Source: Lachnoclostridium phytofermentans ISDg (GTDB lineage Bacteria; Bacillota; Clostridia; Lachnospirales; Lachnospiraceae). From it: a stretch of DNA of 64,000 nt. Of the stretch, positions 26,531-36,476 are shown piece by piece. The notes under the pieces were generated by a model. That model saw only the letters and a list, made by a program, of their open reading frames with translations, was not told where the DNA came from and did not search any database. Every line of letters starts with the position of its first letter. Positions within the stretch are counted from its first letter, which is position 1. The DNA lies in the NCBI RefSeq assembly GCF_000018685.1, contig NC_010001.1:2868001-2932000 (forward strand), written 5' to 3'. A program made the translations under genes and the position numbers.

Positions 26531-27924
26531 TATTGGAATGCCTCCTCATCTTTATAAGAACCTGTACGACGATAGGTTAATAATGTTAATGTTGCCATTA
26601 TAATAAATACCAAAATACTAATAACGGCACCAAGGTTGTAATCTTTATTTGTAATTGTCAGTTTATATAACCAGGTAACTAACAAATCTGTTTTTCCAGC
26701 ATAATAATAATCAAGGGTTTCAGGACCGCCGCCTGATAATAAGAATATAACGTTAAAGTTATTAATATTACCAGCAAAAGCAGTAATTAAAGTTGGTGTA
26801 GTAACAAATAACATATAAGGTAAAGTAATCTTAAAAAATGTAACAAAAGCGTTGGCACCATCTACTTTTGCCGCTTCATACAACTCTTTTGGTATGTTTT
26901 GTAAAATACCTGTGGTTGTTAACATAGTAAAAGGAACGCCAATCCAAATATTAATACAAATAATGGTTATTTTAGCCAGTAAAGGATCTGTAAAAAATGG
27001 TATGGAATCTCTGATACCGATTACTCCAATCTGTCGAAGCATAACATTAACAGGTCCATTGGCATTAAAAATTGTTCTCATTGTAAGTAAGGATACAAAT
27101 TGAGGCACTGCAATGGATAATACAAAGATAAATCTCCAGAACCCTTTAAATCTTGTACCTTCACGATTGATCAGCATAGCTAATAGCATCCCTAAAATAT
27201 AACAGGTAAATGTAGCAAAAATTGCCCAAGTAAATGTCCAGCCAAGAACCGGCCAAAATGTATGGGATAATTTACTGCCTTTTGAAAACAAGGCTATAAA
27301 ATTATCAAATCCTACCCAGCTAAATAAATTTCCTGGTGTCTGATGATTTCTATCATAACTTGTAAATGCGATTAAAGCCATAAAAAACAGAGGAATAATA
27401 GTAAAGCATAATACTCCTATCATTGGTGTAAATAATAAAGTCTTATGAAGATTTTGTTCCAGTAAGGAACTTAAATCATCTTTAAATGTTGGAACAGGTT
27501 TTCCCAGTTCAATTTTTTTCTGAGTACCATATGCACTCTTTACAGAAGTTATTAAAAACAAAATAAATCCAAGAGTTAGAACTATGGTGATAACACCATA
27601 TAGCAGGCATAACATGGAATTATCCCCTGTTACATACTCATAAATCTGCTTTGCTTCATTAAAAACCTCTTCCTGTACTTTGGTTCCTAATGTAATGAAG
27701 TTTTTAATTGAATTTAAACCAAAACTTATCATGTAATAAATATAAGCAATTTCTAATGACAGCATAATTAAGCCACGGATAATCTGCTTATGAAGAAGAT
27801 TGCCTAAACCAAATATTACCGCAGACAGTTTAGTAATTCCATTTCCTTTAATAAAAGCAGTTCTAAAGCCTACATCACGTATAGAAGTATTCATACTAGA
27901 ACTCTTTTTCTTTTTGCCAGCCAT
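26530..27924 (-). CDS. malF: Maltodextrin ABC transporter permease, MalF-type
   Basis: A 464-residue membrane protein. Residues 1-150 contain two extra hydrophobic helices and a loop before the conserved six-helix permease core, as in MalF proteins with N-terminal extensions. The EAA loop is YEAAKVDGANAFVTFFKITL near residue 360. The ATG at 27924 follows AAGGAG at 7 nt; an upstream ATG in frame lacks such a site. It lies 135 bp after malE and overlaps malG by one base. The Lys-rich N-terminus (AGKKKKSSS) is cytoplasmic. Confidence 0.92.
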   Translation of the reverse strand: MAGKKKKSSSMNTSIRDVGFRTAFIKGNGITKLSAVIFGLGNLLHKQIIRGLIMLSLEIAYIYYMISFGLNSIKNFITLGTKVQEEVFNEAKQIYEYVTGDNSMLCLLYGVITIVLTLGFILFLITSVKSAYGTQKKIELGKPVPTFKDDLSSLLEQNLHKTLLFTPMIGVLCFTIIPLFFMALIAFTSYDRNHQTPGNLFSWVGFDNFIALFSKGSKLSHTFWPVLGWTFTWAIFATFTCYILGMLLAMLINREGTRFKGFWRFIFVLSIAVPQFVSLLTMRTIFNANGPVNVMLRQIGVIGIRDSIPFFTDPLLAKITIICINIWIGVPFTMLTTTGILQNIPKELYEAAKVDGANAFVTFFKITLPYMLFVTTPTLITAFAGNINNFNVIFLLSGGGPETLDYYYAGKTDLLVTWLYKLTITNKDYNLGAVISILVFIIMATLTLLTYRRTGSYKDEEAFQ

Positions 27925-28059
27925 AATCCAACTCCTTTTCTTAAGATAGAAGGGGGAGCTGCAAGTTATTCGCAGCCTCCCCATTTACAATATATTTATC
28001 TAAAACATTCATATTATCGTAAATTTTATTCTAATCTTTATAATCGTATCACACTGTTT

Positions 28060-29355
28060 TTATTCTACTTTTAATGAGGAAACAAAAGTATCTAATTTTT
28101 GTTGTACATTATCTTTATTTAACGCACCGCTTCTGATTTCAGTAGCAATACCACCTGCATTTGCCCAGTATCTTGAACTGAATTCTGAGGATGTAGGCTG
28201 CATTATAGATGCAACATTAGCTTCTTCAACGATAACTTTAGCTACTTCGTCTGCCTGAACAGCTGCTGATTCACCAGCTTTAAGGTTTGTAGGAACTTGA
28301 CCAGTTTCTTCAAAACGTTGTACTTGCATTTCTTCACTTCCAAGGTATGCAGCAAACGCTACTGCTACAGCAGGATTAGCTGCATGAGAGTTAACACCGA
28401 TTGCTTTTGAACCGTAGAAGCCTTTTAACTGATAATCATTGCCATCTGGATTAAATGTAGGAATTACTGCTAAACCTAAGTCATCGCCTAAAGCATCTTT
28501 ATATAATTTATAGTTCCAAGAACCGTCAAACCAAGCACCGATTCTATGATCTCCTGCTAATTCGGATAAGGAAATTTCACCATCAAAAGCTGCTTTAGGA
28601 TTCTTAATTAAGTCAATTAAGTAATTTGTTACAGCAACGCCTGTTTCATTGTTCCAATTTGCTCCTGCAGCAAAATCAGTCTGGTTTTCTCCATAGATTG
28701 TTAAACCTGCACCATAGTACCAAGCACCTAATTTCCAGCCACCTGCTGATTCAAAATAGAAATTGTATACATTAGAAGGAGTTTCTTTTGCCATAATGCC
28801 TTCAATGGATTTAATATCATTTTCGTTTAAAAGTGACTTATCATAGTACATAAAGAATGTATTATGTGTAAAAGGAATTGCATAAATAGCATCATTTACT
28901 TTTACTGTATTAACAACTGATTCTGCCATAGTTGTCTTAACCATTTCTTCTGTAGATCCGCCAAGCTTTGCAATTGCACCTGCATTTACAAGCTCATTTA
29001 ATTGATCGTTAGCAAAGAAGAATACGTCACCTGCAGCTCCAACATCTTTTAAGATTTCATCTTTTGCTGTATCTTCACCCTGTGTTTCAATAGTAAATTT
29101 AATGTTCCATTCTGGGTGTAATTCCTGGAAGGATTTTGTCATAGAATCCATTGTTCCATCTTTAATCTGATTTTCAGGTGCCCAAACTTTTAAAGTAACA
29201 TCCTCTGCTTTTGCAGGTGCTTCCGTTGCACCAGGAGTCTGTGTTGCTTCTGTTTTTCCGTTATCAGTTGATGGATTTTCTGCTTTCTTACCACAACCAA
29301 CTAAGGAAACTACTAATGTGGTTGCCATAAATAATCCAAAAAGTTTCTTTCTCAT
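28060..29355 (-). CDS. malE: Maltose/maltodextrin-binding lipoprotein, MalE-type
   Basis: A 431-residue solute-binding protein of family 1. The signal peptide ends in the lipobox SLVGC, followed by a Thr/Ala/Pro-rich linker to about residue 50. The two-lobed binding domain then starts with VTLKVWAPENQ; IYAIPFTHNTFFMYYDKSLL and GSWNYKLY are typical of maltodextrin binders. It would deliver oligosaccharides to the MalFG channel. GGAGAGG precedes the ATG. The 182-bp upstream gap has several operator-like palindromes and probably the operon promoter. Confidence 0.93.
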   Translation of the reverse strand: MRKKLFGLFMATTLVVSLVGCGKKAENPSTDNGKTEATQTPGATEAPAKAEDVTLKVWAPENQIKDGTMDSMTKSFQELHPEWNIKFTIETQGEDTAKDEILKDVGAAGDVFFFANDQLNELVNAGAIAKLGGSTEEMVKTTMAESVVNTVKVNDAIYAIPFTHNTFFMYYDKSLLNENDIKSIEGIMAKETPSNVYNFYFESAGGWKLGAWYYGAGLTIYGENQTDFAAGANWNNETGVAVTNYLIDLIKNPKAAFDGEISLSELAGDHRIGAWFDGSWNYKLYKDALGDDLGLAVIPTFNPDGNDYQLKGFYGSKAIGVNSHAANPAVAVAFAAYLGSEEMQVQRFEETGQVPTNLKAGESAAVQADEVAKVIVEEANVASIMQPTSSEFSSRYWANAGGIATEIRSGALNKDNVQQKLDTFVSSLKVE

Positions 29356-29424
29356 AATTTTGCCTCTCCTTTAAATTTTGATTAGTTTAAGATGACTTTC
29401 GTCACTAAAGCTTATATCATAAAA

Positions 29425-29508
29425 TGTTCGAAACAAATATGTTTCTTACAAAACATGTTTTAAATATAGTAATTTTTGTTAAACACGTTTTTTAAACATA
29501 ACATGTTT
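29425..29508 (-). promoter_or_regulatory. Operator-like palindromes upstream of malE
   Basis: TGTTCGAAACA (29425-29435), AAAACATGTTTT (29450-29461, perfect), AAACACGTTT (29481-29490) and AACATGTT (29500-29507) crowd the malE promoter region. The first resembles the GTTTTCGAAAAC operator of pulA. They differ from the GGAAAACGGTTTCC site used at lacI and the neopullulanase gene, so a different regulator may bind here. Confidence 0.5.
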
Positions 29509-29537
29509 TCACATTTTACTTCGTTAATTAAGAATAC

Positions 29538-31787
29538 TTATACATTCCATATATCCTGATTGTACTCTAAAATAGTTCTGTCAGAAGAGAAGAAGCCGGC
29601 TTTACTGATGTTTTCTAACATCATTTTTGACCATTTTTCTCTATCTTCGTAATCTGCGATTATTTCTTCTTTTTTCTGAATGTATTCTTTAATATCTAAC
29701 AGAGTCATAAACCAGTCTTTATTGATTAGTTCATTGAACAGACGTTCTAAATTCTCTTTTTTACCGATGTTCATTAAGGTATCGCTTACAATAAAGTCAA
29801 CCATCTGACGAATTTCTTCATCTTTATTGTAATAATCTTTAGAAACATAATCTCTGTTTTCATAATGTGAAATTACTTCTTCGCTAGACTCACCAAAGAT
29901 GTAAATGTTGTCTTTACCAACCAATTCTGCAATCTCTACGTTTGCTCCATCCATAGTTCCCAATGTAATAGCACCGTTAAGCATAAATTTCATATTGCCG
30001 GTACCACTAGCTTCCTTCGATGCTAAAGAAATTTGTTCTGATATATCACATGCAGGAATTAACTTTTCAGCTAATGTTACGTTATAATTTTCTACCATAA
30101 CCACCTTGAGATAAGGATTTACCTCTTTATCACTATTTATTAATTCCTGAAGACATAAAATCAAATGGATAATGTCTTTTGCAATAATATAAGCAGGGGC
30201 TGCTTTGGCTCCGAAAATTAAAGTAATTGGAGTTGCAGGTTTTTTGCCATTCTTAATTTCAAGATATTTATGAATGATGTATAAAGCATTCATCTGCTGT
30301 CTCTTATATTCATGCAAACGTTTAATCTGAATATCAAAGATAGAATTTTCATCAATTTCAATACCCTGAGTCTTAAACAAATACTCTTTTAGAGCTTTTT
30401 TGTTATCGTACTTAATATCAAGTAAGGTATTTAAAACATTGGTGTCTTCTTTATAATCTAAAAGTTTTTCTAATTGGTTAGCATCCTTTTTAAATCCATC
30501 ACCAATTAAATCTGTTAAATATGCAGTCAAAGGATAATTGCAATGCATTAACCAACGGCGGAATGTAATTCCATTGGTTTTATTATTGAATTTTTCAGGA
30601 TAAATCTTATAAAAATTGTTCAACTCATTTTGCTTTAAGATTTCTGTATGAAGTGCTGCAACACCATTTACACTAAATCCATAGTGGATATCAATATGTG
30701 CCATATGCACTCTTTCCTGTTCATCAATGATTGTTACCGTAGGATCCTCAAATTTTTCTCTTACTTTTTTATCTAACACTTCGATAATAGGAAGTAAGTG
30801 TGGCACTACTTTATTTAGATACTTAATAGGCCATTTTTCTAATGCTTCTGATAAAATAGTATGGTTCGTATAAGCACAGGTCTTAGAAACAATATCAATT
30901 GCCTCATCCATTTCAATGCCTCGCTCCATAAGTAGGCGGATTAATTCCGGTATTACCATAGTCGGATGGGTGTCATTAATTTGAATTACCGCAAATTCAT
31001 ATAAATCATGAAGATTACTTCCCTTCAGGATGCATTCTTCTAAAATCATCTGGGCAGCGTTGCTTACCATAAAGTACTGCTGATAAATTCTTAAAAGTTC
31101 ACCTTTTTCATCACTGTCATCAGGATATAAGAATAAAGTAAGGTTTTTTTCAATATCAGCTTTTTCAAAGGAAATTCCTTCTTTTACAATAGATTCATCC
31201 ACAGTTTCTATATCAAATAAATGCAGCCAATTTGTACGGTTATCATAACCAGTCACTGCGATATCATAAAGCTTTGATTTTACTGTAAAATCCTTAAAAT
31301 TTACGGTATATGACTTATCTCTCTTTATGAGCCAGCTCTCATCTGTTATCCAAGGATTAATGGTTTCCTTTTGGAGACAATCTTTAAATACCTGTCGGAA
31401 TAATCCAAAATGATAGTTTAATCCAATACCATCTCCATTAAGTCCAAGTGATGCAATAGAATCTAGGAAACATGCTGCTAATCTTCCAAGACCGCCATTT
31501 CCAAGGGATGGTTCCAGTTCAATGTTCTCAACTTCTGCAATGGATTTTCCGTTTTGTTCTAATTCTTCTTTGATTTCATCATAAATCCCTAAATTTATTA
31601 GATTATTGGATAACAACTTACCGATTAAAAATTCTGCTGAAATATAATAAATCTTTTTCTTAGTATCTTTCTTATATTTCTTTTCAGCCATATCTTTTGT
31701 CATATCCAATAAGCCAAAATATATTTCTTCGTTACTGCATTCCTTAAGAGTTTTATTATACTTTTTTTGTAATATCTCTACTAACAT
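29538..31787 (-). CDS. malP: Maltodextrin/glycogen phosphorylase (GT35)
   Basis: A 749-residue enzyme that splits alpha-1,4-glucans with phosphate to give glucose-1-phosphate. The length fits the short bacterial phosphorylases. LEPSLGNGGLGRLAACFLDS is the N-terminal glucan/phosphate site segment. EASGTGNMKFMLNGA holds the lysine that binds pyridoxal phosphate, and TMDGANVEIAELVG follows. AAGGAGC precedes the ATG. It lies 24 bp after malQ and belongs to the same operon as malQ and the neopullulanase gene. Confidence 0.95.
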   Translation of the reverse strand: MLVEILQKKYNKTLKECSNEEIYFGLLDMTKDMAEKKYKKDTKKKIYYISAEFLIGKLLSNNLINLGIYDEIKEELEQNGKSIAEVENIELEPSLGNGGLGRLAACFLDSIASLGLNGDGIGLNYHFGLFRQVFKDCLQKETINPWITDESWLIKRDKSYTVNFKDFTVKSKLYDIAVTGYDNRTNWLHLFDIETVDESIVKEGISFEKADIEKNLTLFLYPDDSDEKGELLRIYQQYFMVSNAAQMILEECILKGSNLHDLYEFAVIQINDTHPTMVIPELIRLLMERGIEMDEAIDIVSKTCAYTNHTILSEALEKWPIKYLNKVVPHLLPIIEVLDKKVREKFEDPTVTIIDEQERVHMAHIDIHYGFSVNGVAALHTEILKQNELNNFYKIYPEKFNNKTNGITFRRWLMHCNYPLTAYLTDLIGDGFKKDANQLEKLLDYKEDTNVLNTLLDIKYDNKKALKEYLFKTQGIEIDENSIFDIQIKRLHEYKRQQMNALYIIHKYLEIKNGKKPATPITLIFGAKAAPAYIIAKDIIHLILCLQELINSDKEVNPYLKVVMVENYNVTLAEKLIPACDISEQISLASKEASGTGNMKFMLNGAITLGTMDGANVEIAELVGKDNIYIFGESSEEVISHYENRDYVSKDYYNKDEEIRQMVDFIVSDTLMNIGKKENLERLFNELINKDWFMTLLDIKEYIQKKEEIIADYEDREKWSKMMLENISKAGFFSSDRTILEYNQDIWNV

Positions 31788-31811
31788 TCCTGCTCCTTCC
31801 TTGTGTCACAA

Positions 31812-33263
31812 TTACCGTCTGCTAGCAATAATGCATTCCTTTAAATTACCGATTTCTTCTTTAAATTCATTAAAGCTATCTAATTTCCATTCCCAATTAG
31901 GTGAGCCAAGTGTACCAGGAGTATTAATTCTAGCTTCATCACCTAAATTAATTAAATCCTGTAACGGTAGGATTGCCATCTCTGCAATACTATCTAAAGT
32001 AAGTCTTACAAATCGTTTGGAAATAATCGTATCGTCATAGCCTGACTTCATTAGAGATTTCCTAATCTCATTCTGTGTCTTTTCATCCTGAGATAAATAC
32101 CAGCCACTTATTGTTTGATTGTCATGACTTCCCGTATAAATAACCATATTTTCAATATCTTCAAAATTATTGTTATTTTCATTTGGATCAAATGTAAATT
32201 GAACGATTTTCATTCCCTTTAATCCATAATGGTTTTTAAGTACATGAACTTCTTCCCTTAAATCCCCTAAGTCTTCAGCAACAATTTCAACTTCTGGATA
32301 CTTCTTAACAATTAAGTCAAACACATCATAGCCAGGCGCTTCTAGCCATTCACCCTCCACTGCAGTTTCGCAGGTGGCAGGTATTTTCCAATAAGTATCA
32401 AAAGCACGGAAATGATCAATACGGATAATATCAAACAGTTTACTGCTATAAGCAATTCGGTCTAACCAAAACTGATAATTTTGCTTTTTTAAATAATCCC
32501 AGTCATAGATTGGATTTCCCCATCTTTGACCAGTAACACTAAAGTAATCTGGAGGCACTCCTGCAACAAATGTCGGTTTTCCATCTGCCCCAAGTAAAAA
32601 GCACTCTTGGTTTGCCCAGACATCTAAAGAGTCTATTCCCACATAAAATGGTATATCGCCCATGATACGAATGCCGTTTTGATTCGCATAAGTCCTTATC
32701 TTCATCCATTGTTTGTAGAAGATATACTGAACAAACATTTCATACCGTATCTCTTCTTCATATAAAGATACATCAAACTCTCTTGACTTTATCCATTCCT
32801 TCTGTTCTTTATCCCATTCATTCCAACACCTTAACTCATTTTTCTTTTTTAGTGTAAGAAATACGGCATAAAGGTATACCCATTCCTGTTTTATAAACTC
32901 CTTATAATCAGTATCCTCTGTAAACTTAAGAAAAGCTTCTTTTAAATAAATTTCTTTAAATTTTCTTACATTTTCATAATCAACAGATTTACTATATTTT
33001 TGAAACTCTGGCGGTTTATTTGTGAATAAACCATCCTTATATAATTCATCAAGACTTATATAAATCTCATCACCTGCAAATGAGGAGTATGGCTGGTAAG
33101 GTGAATTTCCATATCCTAAAGGATTAATGGGCAATATCTGCCATATGCGAAAACCACCTGCTTTTAATAAATCAATCAATTCAAAACTATATGACCCCAT
33201 ATCACCAATTCCATGATTTGACGGTAAGGATGATAAAGGTAATAGTATTCCTGCTTCTCTCAT
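31812..33263 (-). CDS. malQ: 4-alpha-glucanotransferase (amylomaltase, GH77)
   Basis: A 483-residue disproportionating enzyme that transfers maltosyl and longer units between maltodextrins and releases glucose. The family hallmarks are GILLPLSSLPSNHGIGDMG at the N-terminus and GDIPFYVGIDSLDVWANQ. The nucleophile Asp is in IRIDHFRAF, the acid/base Glu in VAEDLGDL and the third Asp in GSHDNQTI. It extends short maltodextrins so that MalP can act on them. It sits between the neopullulanase gene (56 bp away) and malP (24 bp). Confidence 0.95.
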   Translation of the reverse strand: MREAGILLPLSSLPSNHGIGDMGSYSFELIDLLKAGGFRIWQILPINPLGYGNSPYQPYSSFAGDEIYISLDELYKDGLFTNKPPEFQKYSKSVDYENVRKFKEIYLKEAFLKFTEDTDYKEFIKQEWVYLYAVFLTLKKKNELRCWNEWDKEQKEWIKSREFDVSLYEEEIRYEMFVQYIFYKQWMKIRTYANQNGIRIMGDIPFYVGIDSLDVWANQECFLLGADGKPTFVAGVPPDYFSVTGQRWGNPIYDWDYLKKQNYQFWLDRIAYSSKLFDIIRIDHFRAFDTYWKIPATCETAVEGEWLEAPGYDVFDLIVKKYPEVEIVAEDLGDLREEVHVLKNHYGLKGMKIVQFTFDPNENNNNFEDIENMVIYTGSHDNQTISGWYLSQDEKTQNEIRKSLMKSGYDDTIISKRFVRLTLDSIAEMAILPLQDLINLGDEARINTPGTLGSPNWEWKLDSFNEFKEEIGNLKECIIASRR

Positions 33264-33319
33264 AAATCTTTTTCTCCTTCAATAGCTAGCTAAGAGTGTA
33301 ACTTAAAATGAATCTTTCT

Positions 33320-35071
33320 TTATATCTGCTGAATAAAAACACCTTTTGGTTTTAGAATAGTATCTTCATTTAATAGGCTAAATAATTCATTACCTTTCCT
33401 TTGAACTACGATACTATCCTTAGAGCAATTTAAAATAACTTCAACCTGTTTATGATCTTCGTCTGTTTTTATATAGTGAATTACTCTGTTATTATTCTTA
33501 TCCTCAATAAAATGATAATGTCTGCTTTTGAAAGCATTGTTTGTTTTTCTTAAATGAATCAGTGCTTTTATGATTTCAATTCTATCTTTAAACAAACCTG
33601 CATCGATGTCTTCCCAAGGCATACATCTACGACAGTCCGGATCATAGCTTCCTTCCATTGCTATTTCAGTTCCATAATAAATACATGGACTACCCGGCAT
33701 GGTAAATAGAACTGCTAACTGCTGGTAAAAAATATCAATATCTTTTACTTTATCTATCAATCTATTGGTATCATGGGAATCCAATAAATTGAATAAGACA
33801 TCGTTTGTCTGCTGCATATACATGGTAAAGTTATGATTAATGGCACATTCAAAGTCATAGTTAGTTTTCTCCGGATAAACCCAATAATCTGCTAAAGAAG
33901 TGGCTAATGGGTAATTCATAACTCCATCAAATTCATCTCCATGTAACCAAGTAATAGCATCATGCCATAACTCACCTAATATATAAAAATCGGGTTTTAA
34001 CTCTTTGGTCAACTTTCTTAAATCCTTACAGAATCTGTGAGATATTTCATTCGCTACGTCAAGCCTAATACCATCGATATCAAAGTTTTTCACCCAGTAT
34101 TCTACAACATCAAGCAAATACTTAATAACCTCAGGGTTATTGGTATTTAACTTCGGCATTCTGGAAGTAAAAGCAAAGGAATAAAATGACCCATCATTTG
34201 TATTATGATCTTCTTTGTTAAAAGGCCATTTGTTAATCATAAACCAGTTAAAATACTTTGAGTCAGGTCCATTCTTCAAAACATCTAGCCATGGAGCAAA
34301 CTGATTACCGCAATGATTAAATACACCATCAAGCATAATACGAATGCCCTTTTCATGAGCTGTATCAACTAAGTTTTTAAATACTTTCTCATCACCAAAA
34401 TGTGGATCAATCTTCATATAGTCTTTGGTATCGTATTTATGACTGGTATTTGCTTCAAAGATAGGTGTCAGATATATTCCGCTTATGCCTATATCCGCCA
34501 AATAATCCAATCGATTTATAATACCCTGTAAATCTCCGCCATAAAACTCATCATTGCTCACTGTATGAAATCCCCAAGCTTTTACATTCTTCGGGTCATT
34601 TTCTTTATCTCCGTTATTAAAACGTTCCGGAAAAATCTGATACCATACGGTATCATTTACCCAGTCAGGAGTTTTGTTAATATCAATACTATTCATCCAT
34701 GGGAATGTGAAATATACTAAATTTTTGTCTTGATGATTCATTTCTGCTTCTGTATAGAATCCATCTTCAAAATAATAGTAAGAAGTATCATTAGCAACTA
34801 ATTTAAAATAATATTTACACCTTTTAAACTTTGGCTTTACTGTTGTTGTCCACCAAATATGATGTGTTAGGTTCTTTTTATAAATCAACTCTTCTTCCAC
34901 ACCATTCCAAGTCCAATTACCGCCTAAAATTCCACCTTCGAAAGGATCCCCATAATAGATAAAAACCCTCTCTATATCGTGGCCCGTTTTGATATTGATA
35001 ATAAGATCCTCTTCATTTAACGGATAACAATAATTATCAGAGGTTCTGTGGTAAATAGCTTCAAATTTCAT
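33320..35071 (-). CDS. Neopullulanase / cyclomaltodextrinase (CBM34 + GH13)
   Basis: A 583-residue cytoplasmic enzyme. The N-terminal ~120 residues form a CBM34-like domain (YYFKLVANDTSYYYFEDGF), which in this family supports dimerisation. The GH13 barrel carries FPERFNNGDKEND, the nucleophile Asp in DGIRLDVANE, the acid/base Glu in ILGELWHD and the third Asp in LLDSHDTNRL. It likely hydrolyses maltodextrins, pullulan or cyclodextrins. The ATG at 35071 has GGAGG 5 nt upstream. It is the first gene of a malQ-malP operon behind a LacI-type operator at 35168. Confidence 0.9.
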   Translation of the reverse strand: MKFEAIYHRTSDNYCYPLNEEDLIINIKTGHDIERVFIYYGDPFEGGILGGNWTWNGVEEELIYKKNLTHHIWWTTTVKPKFKRCKYYFKLVANDTSYYYFEDGFYTEAEMNHQDKNLVYFTFPWMNSIDINKTPDWVNDTVWYQIFPERFNNGDKENDPKNVKAWGFHTVSNDEFYGGDLQGIINRLDYLADIGISGIYLTPIFEANTSHKYDTKDYMKIDPHFGDEKVFKNLVDTAHEKGIRIMLDGVFNHCGNQFAPWLDVLKNGPDSKYFNWFMINKWPFNKEDHNTNDGSFYSFAFTSRMPKLNTNNPEVIKYLLDVVEYWVKNFDIDGIRLDVANEISHRFCKDLRKLTKELKPDFYILGELWHDAITWLHGDEFDGVMNYPLATSLADYWVYPEKTNYDFECAINHNFTMYMQQTNDVLFNLLDSHDTNRLIDKVKDIDIFYQQLAVLFTMPGSPCIYYGTEIAMEGSYDPDCRRCMPWEDIDAGLFKDRIEIIKALIHLRKTNNAFKSRHYHFIEDKNNNRVIHYIKTDEDHKQVEVILNCSKDSIVVQRKGNELFSLLNEDTILKPKGVFIQQI

Positions 35072-35167
35072 AAGTTCCTCCAATCTTGATGTATAAAAAA
35101 TAGTTAAAAATAAGTTATTTTTATTATGTTGTTCTTACAAAACTTTATGATAGAAAATCATGGTTAC

Positions 35168-35181
35168 GGAAAACGGTTTCC
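35168..35181 (-). promoter_or_regulatory. LacI-type operator upstream of the neopullulanase-malQ-malP operon
   Basis: GGAAAACGGTTTCC is a near-perfect palindrome with a central CG, 97 bp upstream of the start codon. The identical 14-mer occurs at 36229-36242 before the adjacent lacI-family gene. Confidence 0.75.
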
Positions 35182-35217
35182 CTAAACTGTAAAAAAAATT
35201 GATATCGACATTACCCG

Positions 35218-36213
35218 TTATTTTTGAATAACATCCATATAATCGATTTTACATACCTCATAAGGTATCTCCGTATGCTGTCCCTTTTCTCCGTCAAGTA
35301 ACTTCTTTAATTCATCAAATGCCTGTTTGGATTTTAGGTTAAAGTTCTGTTTTACTGTGTTCATGGCTATCTTGGTATAACCCATTAAACGAATTCCATC
35401 AAATCCGCAAACCGGTCTGTAAATATCCATTTCTATCAGAGCAAATACAGCTCCAATTGCCATTAAATCCGATGCACAAACAATTGCATTTGACTTTTCG
35501 CCATTTTTAAAAGTAATTTCCCTAGCTTTATATTCGTTAAAATCACCATATTCTACAATAAGTTCAAAATCCAGCTCTTCCTGTAGCTTTCTCATGGCAT
35601 CCAGACGTCTATTGGTAATATATCCACCTGCTCCGCCTGCTATATACAATACCCTATCAATGTAGATATTCTCCTCTAAGGTTTTTTTAGCAACTTCGTA
35701 TTGGGCAGAAAAATGATCAAGGGATACTGAGGAAGTCCTATCATTTGTAATAGGAGAATCAACTAAGACACAGTTAAATTCCTGTTTCTCAATTATTTTA
35801 TATAAATTCTTATTCTCTATGGACAAGTTGTATATAATTAAACAATTAATCCTCTGAGATTTTAGATACGCTGTTACTTGTTTGTAATTCATCTCATCAA
35901 ACTGGGAACTGAAGAAAGTTACCACTTCAATTTGATATTCTTTTGCTTTTTCAAAGGCACCTGTCAAGTACTGCATGCTGATTTCATCAACAAATTGACT
36001 ATTATGGCGGATATCAACAATTAAGCCTACTCTATTAAATACTTTCTTAGAGAGCGATACAGCTACTGAATTTGGTACATATCCCAATTCCTCCACTGCC
36101 TTTTCAACTTTTAATCTGGTCTCTTCGCTAACTAAAGAATAGTTGTTCAAAACCTTCGATACTGTTGATTTTGCTACTCCTGCTTTTTTCGCTACATCAT
36201 TTATCGATACCAT
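35218..36213 (-). CDS. LacI-family regulator of the alpha-glucan locus
   Basis: A 331-residue repressor. Residues 1-24 form the helix-turn-helix (INDVAKKAGVAKSTVSKVLN), then the hinge helix NSVAVSLSKK, then a sugar-binding domain with ASDLMAIGAVFAL and CGFDGIRLMG. The ATG at 36213 has AGGAGG 7 nt upstream. An operator overlaps its leader, which implies autoregulation, and the same sequence precedes the next operon. The natural inducer is probably a maltodextrin, inferred from context. The gene lies directly upstream of the operon it most likely controls. Confidence 0.92.
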   Translation of the reverse strand: MVSINDVAKKAGVAKSTVSKVLNNYSLVSEETRLKVEKAVEELGYVPNSVAVSLSKKVFNRVGLIVDIRHNSQFVDEISMQYLTGAFEKAKEYQIEVVTFFSSQFDEMNYKQVTAYLKSQRINCLIIYNLSIENKNLYKIIEKQEFNCVLVDSPITNDRTSSVSLDHFSAQYEVAKKTLEENIYIDRVLYIAGGAGGYITNRRLDAMRKLQEELDFELIVEYGDFNEYKAREITFKNGEKSNAIVCASDLMAIGAVFALIEMDIYRPVCGFDGIRLMGYTKIAMNTVKQNFNLKSKQAFDELKKLLDGEKGQHTEIPYEVCKIDYMDVIQK

Positions 36214-36228
36214 CAAATTGCCTCCTAC

Positions 36229-36242
36229 GGAAAACGGTTTCC
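36229..36242 (-). promoter_or_regulatory. Autoregulatory LacI-type operator
   Basis: GGAAAACGGTTTCC ends 4 bp upstream of the AGGAGG site of the lacI-family gene, so bound repressor would block transcription or early elongation. The sequence is identical to 35168-35181. Confidence 0.75.
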
Positions 36243-36408
36243 TTGCATATTACTATACAACCCTTCGCCATGTTTGTCAACACGATTCTATAAAGTTTAT
36301 AATTTAACAATAATATTTCTAATTTTTTTGGTGATTTTCTATAACAGTTAATATAAAAGAATATTCCTTATAGGAACGAGGTAAATTGATTCCTACTATT
36401 TAATATGT

Positions 36409-36463
36409 AAAAAGGAGCTCTTGCTCGATAGCTGATTTACATCAGCTACTTTGCAAAAGCCCC
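36409..36463 (-). terminator. Terminator of the aspartokinase gene
   Basis: GGAGCTCTTGC (36414-36424) pairs with GCAAAAGCCCC (36453-36463) with wobble pairs, and TAGCTGAT/ATCAGCTA pairs inside it. A run of T residues follows on the minus strand. It lies 14 bp after the stop codon. Confidence 0.88.
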
Positions 36464-36476
36464 ATTCAAACAAAAA

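Noticed and set aside
33320..36213. Phage or plasmid transfer of the alpha-glucan locus
   Set aside because: No integrase, tRNA target or clear change of base composition marks its borders; the insertion sequence at the left edge is 16 kb away.
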